Positions 61,523-64,000 of a stretch of DNA of 64,000 nt are shown here, piece by piece. The stretch is taken from the NCBI RefSeq assembly GCF_021378075.1, contig NZ_JAJUOS010000010.1:62001-126000 (forward strand), read 5' to 3'. The stretch comes from Rhodobacter flavimaris (lineage in GTDB: Bacteria; Pseudomonadota; Alphaproteobacteria; Rhodobacterales; Rhodobacteraceae). The translations under genes were made by a program, and so were the position numbers. Every line of letters starts with the position of its first letter. The stretch's first letter is position 1. The notes beneath the pieces are model-generated. The model was given only the letters and a program-made list of their open reading frames with translations. It searched no databases and was not told the DNA's origin.

Positions 61523-62404
61523 TTACGGCCACTTGGCCAGCGGCGGCAGGCTCATCAGCACGGCATCGGCATTGTGTCCGGTCTCAAGCCCGAACTTGGT
61601 GCCCCGGTCATAGACAAGGTTATATTCGGCATAGAGCCCGCGATGGATCAGCTGGGTGTCGCGGTCGGCCTCGGATGAGGGCGTGCCAAGGCGGCGCTCG
61701 GTCACCGGGACGAAAGCTGGCAGGAAGGCCGCGCCCACCGAGCGGGTAAAGGCGAAATCCGCCTCCCAGTCGCCGGTGTTCAGATCGTCGTAGAAGATGC
61801 CGCCCACGCCGCGCGCGCGGCCCCGGTGCGGGACGAAGAAATACTCATCCGCCCAGGCCTTGAAACGGGGGTAGTATTCCGCGTCATGCGCATCGCATGC
61901 GCCCTGCATCTGCGCGTGGAAATGCGCGGTATCCTCGGCGTATTCGATGCAGGGATTAAGGTCGGCACCGCCGCCGAACCACCAGGCACTAGGCGTCCAG
62001 AACATGCGGGTGTTCATGTGAACGGCGGGGGTGTGCGGGTTTTGCATATGGGCAACAAGGCTGATCCCCGAGGCCCAGAAGCGCGGGTCCTGCTCCATCC
62101 CCGGCACGCCGCGCGCCGCCATCGCCTTTTGCGCGCGCGGGGCCAGCTCGCCCCAGACGGTCGAGATATTGACGCCGACCTTCTCGAAGACGCGCCCGCC
62201 GCGCATCACGCTCATCTTGCCGCCGCCGTGATCTTCGCCGGCGGGGCCAGTGCGCGTGGTGGGGGTGACCTCGAACCGGCCCGGCGCGGCGGAACCCGGA
62301 CCGCGATCCTCCAGATCCTCGAAAGCCGCCACGATACGGTCGCGCAGATCCGAGAACCACTGGCTGGCCTGCGCCTTGCGCGTCGTGAAATCGGTGTCGG
62401 TCAT
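61523..62404 (-). CDS. hemF: oxygen-dependent coproporphyrinogen III oxidase
   Basis: Converts coproporphyrinogen III to protoporphyrinogen IX with O2. 293 residues. The signature MNTRMFWTPSAWWFGGGADLNPCI and RRGLYAEYNLVYDRGTKFGLETGHN-type ending are present. ATG 62404 follows AGGAGGAG. Clusters with hemC and hemE, which supply its substrate. The aerobic form suggests that an anaerobic HemN is encoded elsewhere. Confidence 0.95.
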   Translation of the reverse strand: MTDTDFTTRKAQASQWFSDLRDRIVAAFEDLEDRGPGSAAPGRFEVTPTTRTGPAGEDHGGGKMSVMRGGRVFEKVGVNISTVWGELAPRAQKAMAARGVPGMEQDPRFWASGISLVAHMQNPHTPAVHMNTRMFWTPSAWWFGGGADLNPCIEYAEDTAHFHAQMQGACDAHDAEYYPRFKAWADEYFFVPHRGRARGVGGIFYDDLNTGDWEADFAFTRSVGAAFLPAFVPVTERRLGTPSSEADRDTQLIHRGLYAEYNLVYDRGTKFGLETGHNADAVLMSLPPLAKWP

Positions 62405-62515
62405 GCGCGGCTCCTCCTGATCACTTTTGGGTTCCTTAACAGGCGCGGGCCTCGGGCGGAATTGCCTTTTGCACCGCGCGGACGCAGGATAGGCCGTGGT
62501 TTTCAGGAGGTAGCT

Positions 62516-62923
62516 ATGTTTTCGCGCGTGACCCTGGCGGTTCTTGGTGGGCTGATGTTTCTGGGCGCCTGCGGCACCCCGCAGGAACAATGCATCGGCC
62601 GCTCGACGCGCGAGCTGCGCAACCTCGAATACCTGCTGAAGGAAACCGAGGGCAACCTCGCGCGTGGTTACGCCTGGGAAGAATACGAGGTTCCTGTCTG
62701 GCGGCGCGAGATTTGCGGCACCGAACTGGTGCAGGGCAAGGACGGGCCGGTCGAGCGGCCGCGCTATTGCCTTGTGCATGACACCGAGACAAAGCGCCGC
62801 ATCAAGTCGATCGACCCGGCGGAAGAGACCCGCAAGCGCGATGCGCTGAAAGCCAAGATCGCGGCGATCATGCCGCAGGTCGAGGCCAATATCGCCGCGT
62901 GCCGCGCAACCTACCCCGAGTAA
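62516..62923 (+). CDS. small lipoprotein of unknown function
   Basis: 135 residues with a lipoprotein signal (lipobox LGAC, Cys19). The mature part is helical and charged (ELRNLEYLLKETEGNLARGY, then a C-terminal KAKIAAIMPQVEANIAACRA helix) and has further Cys at about 26 and in ICG, YCL and ACR. A strong AGGAGG precedes ATG 62516. It is divergent from hemF (111 bp). I do not recognise the family. Confidence 0.75.
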   Translation: MFSRVTLAVLGGLMFLGACGTPQEQCIGRSTRELRNLEYLLKETEGNLARGYAWEEYEVPVWRREICGTELVQGKDGPVERPRYCLVHDTETKRRIKSIDPAEETRKRDALKAKIAAIMPQVEANIAACRATYPE

Positions 62924-62926
62924 GGA

Positions 62927-63736
62927 TCAGAACATCGGCACCGCGATCGGATCGACCACGCTGCGCCCGCCATCGACCTGAAGAATCTGGCCGGTCATGA
63001 AGGACGCGCCCGGCGAGGCAAGGAATTGCACCGCCTCGGCCAGTTCCGTTGCCGGGGCGATGCGGCCAAGCGGAGTGCCTTCGGTCAGGGCCGCGCGCCA
63101 CTCGGGGTTTTCCTTGATACCGGCGAGCAGCGATGCGCTCATGACCGAACCGAACGAGACGCCGTTCACGCGGATGCGGTGCGGTGCCAGAGCGACCGCA
63201 AGGCTGCGCGTTGCCTGATCCTGCGCGGCGCAGGCGATGGAATAGGCCAGCAGTTCGGGCTGCGCGCGCAGCGAGGCCTGGGTCGAGATATTGATGATGC
63301 AGCCCACCTCGCCCTCGGTGCGGTTTTCCTTCTCGGCCTGGCCCATCATCCGCTTGGCGGTCATCTGCGACAGGCGCAGCGCGCCGCGCATGTTCTGACG
63401 CATCATGTCGTCCAGGATATCCTGCGCCGGGTCCAGCGGATCGCAGGGCGTCACCGCCCGCGCCGCGTTGACCAAGATGTCGATCCGGTCGAAGGCGTCG
63501 ATCGTGGCCGAGAGCAGGTTGTTCACCGTCAGCTTCTCGCACAGGTCGCCCGCGAAATAGCGCGCGGGGCCTTCGGTCTTGGCATTCTCGCCCAGTTCCG
63601 CGATCAGCTTGGTCTCGTCGATATCGGCGCACATGACATTGGCGCCACGGTCCAGAAAGTGGCGCGCGATGGCCAGACCGATGCCATGGGCGGCGCCGGT
63701 GATGATCGCAGTCTTGCCGGTGATGGAAAGCGACAT
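62927..63736 (-). CDS. degenerate short-chain dehydrogenase/reductase
   Basis: 269 residues with an SDR fold. The NAD(P)-binding TGAAHGIG (13-20), the acidic ADID at 37-40, Asn115 and a C-terminal GQILQVDGG are normal. The catalytic triad is not: Thr152 replaces Ser, Tyr165 is kept, and Cys169 replaces the invariant Lys (YSIAC rather than YxxxK). The second motif is VNAARA instead of NNAG. It may be a binding or regulatory protein rather than a dehydrogenase. Convergent with the lipoprotein gene by 3 bp. Confidence 0.85.
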   Translation of the reverse strand: MSLSITGKTAIITGAAHGIGLAIARHFLDRGANVMCADIDETKLIAELGENAKTEGPARYFAGDLCEKLTVNNLLSATIDAFDRIDILVNAARAVTPCDPLDPAQDILDDMMRQNMRGALRLSQMTAKRMMGQAEKENRTEGEVGCIINISTQASLRAQPELLAYSIACAAQDQATRSLAVALAPHRIRVNGVSFGSVMSASLLAGIKENPEWRAALTEGTPLGRIAPATELAEAVQFLASPGASFMTGQILQVDGGRSVVDPIAVPMF

Positions 63737-63777
63737 GGGCTGTCCCCTGAGAGTGGTTTGCGGGTTTTTACCCGATT

Positions 63778-64000
63778 TTAACGGCGCGGACGAGCCATGC
63801 GCGTGCGTGGCGCAGCGACCGGCTTGGATCCGCCGACGATGGGCTTGGTGGCGCGGATGATCTTGAAGCCGCCATCCCCGCCGAGTTCCTCGAGCTCGTG
63901 GAAACTGGCGCGCAGGGCCTCCTCATAGGGCAGGTGGCGGTTGGCGACCATCCAAAGCGTCCCCGAGAGCGAGAGCATCGAGGCCGCCGCACGAATGAAG
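63778..64000 (-). CDS. class I SAM-dependent RNA methyltransferase, C-terminal part
   Basis: Only the last 73 codons lie in the window; the 5' end is beyond position 64000. The visible sequence FIRAAASMLSLSGTLWMVANR HLPYEE matches the C-terminal region of RsmC/RlmG-type rRNA guanine-N2 methyltransferases, in which MVANRHLPYE is characteristic. It ends in a basic ARPRR tail. It reads toward the SDR gene (41 bp gap). The specific target base cannot be decided from the fragment. Confidence 0.7.
   Translation of the reverse strand, partial: FIRAAASMLSLSGTLWMVANRHLPYEEALRASFHELEELGGDGGFKIIRATKPIVGGSKPVAAPRTRMARPRR

Overview
The window is 64 kb of chromosome from a high-GC alphaproteobacterium, most likely a member of the Rhodobacteraceae close to Rhodobacter or Thioclava. 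The evidence is the gene content and order: a polyol operon of the smo/mtl type described in Rhodobacter sphaeroides, a 427-residue sulfide:quinone oxidoreductase with Cys127/Cys159/Cys353, a short HisG with a separate HisZ, and an XdhABC operon feeding into a BMP-type nucleoside transporter. Genes are packed tightly with many 4-bp start/stop overlaps. I see no prophage, insertion sequence, integron, CRISPR array, rRNA operon or replication origin. Both ends are cut inside genes: nadE on the left and a methyltransferase on the right.

Layout. 1-4.7 kb: nadE, a secreted protein made of about 19 MORN repeats, and leuA behind a leucine-rich leader peptide with mutually exclusive RNA stems. 5-10.6 kb: the complete rod-shape operon mreB-mreC-mreD-mrdA-rodA, followed by a 2-hydroxyacid reductase. 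11.5-18.8 kb (minus): the sorbitol/mannitol operon smoEFGK-smoS-mtlK-mtlZ. 18.9-23.8 kb (minus): hisS-hisZ-hisG-HAD phosphatase-SorC-family regulator, apparently one transcription unit placed just upstream of the polyol operon. 23.9-28.8 kb: slyX, an AbrB-family membrane protein and dnaE. 29-38.2 kb: xdhABC and the BMP-type ABC transporter, a purine salvage/catabolism unit. 38.4-46.2 kb: an OmpA-family protein, sqr, tRNA-Met, a SelD fusion protein, the tRNA selenouridine synthase mnmH, an L,D-transpeptidase and a small DUF2892 membrane protein. 46.2-50.8 kb: copA, glpD and a lytic transglycosylase lipoprotein. 50.9-55.9 kb: an ABC export system divergent from a TesA-like esterase, and an MFS transporter. 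56-62.4 kb: a D-2-hydroxyacid dehydrogenase, hemC, hemE, a DEAD-box helicase and hemF. The end holds a small lipoprotein, a degenerate SDR and the methyltransferase fragment.

How it works together. Most of the window is core metabolism: cell-wall elongation, histidine, leucine, NAD, heme and DNA replication. Catabolic modules for polyols and purines and a sulfur/selenium/copper module are interspersed. The most notable signals are regulatory. Two intergenic copies of ATTC-N8-GAAT, the motif I recall for the persulfide-sensing repressor SqrR, lie 6 kb apart. One is in front of sqr and the other lies between the DUF2892 gene and copA. This suggests a distributed sulfide regulon that takes in a small membrane protein and possibly copper export. 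The leuA leader is a likely attenuator without a recognisable U-tract terminator. The SorC-family regulator has a strong candidate operator over the smoE promoter. The SDR near the right end has lost the catalytic lysine of its family.
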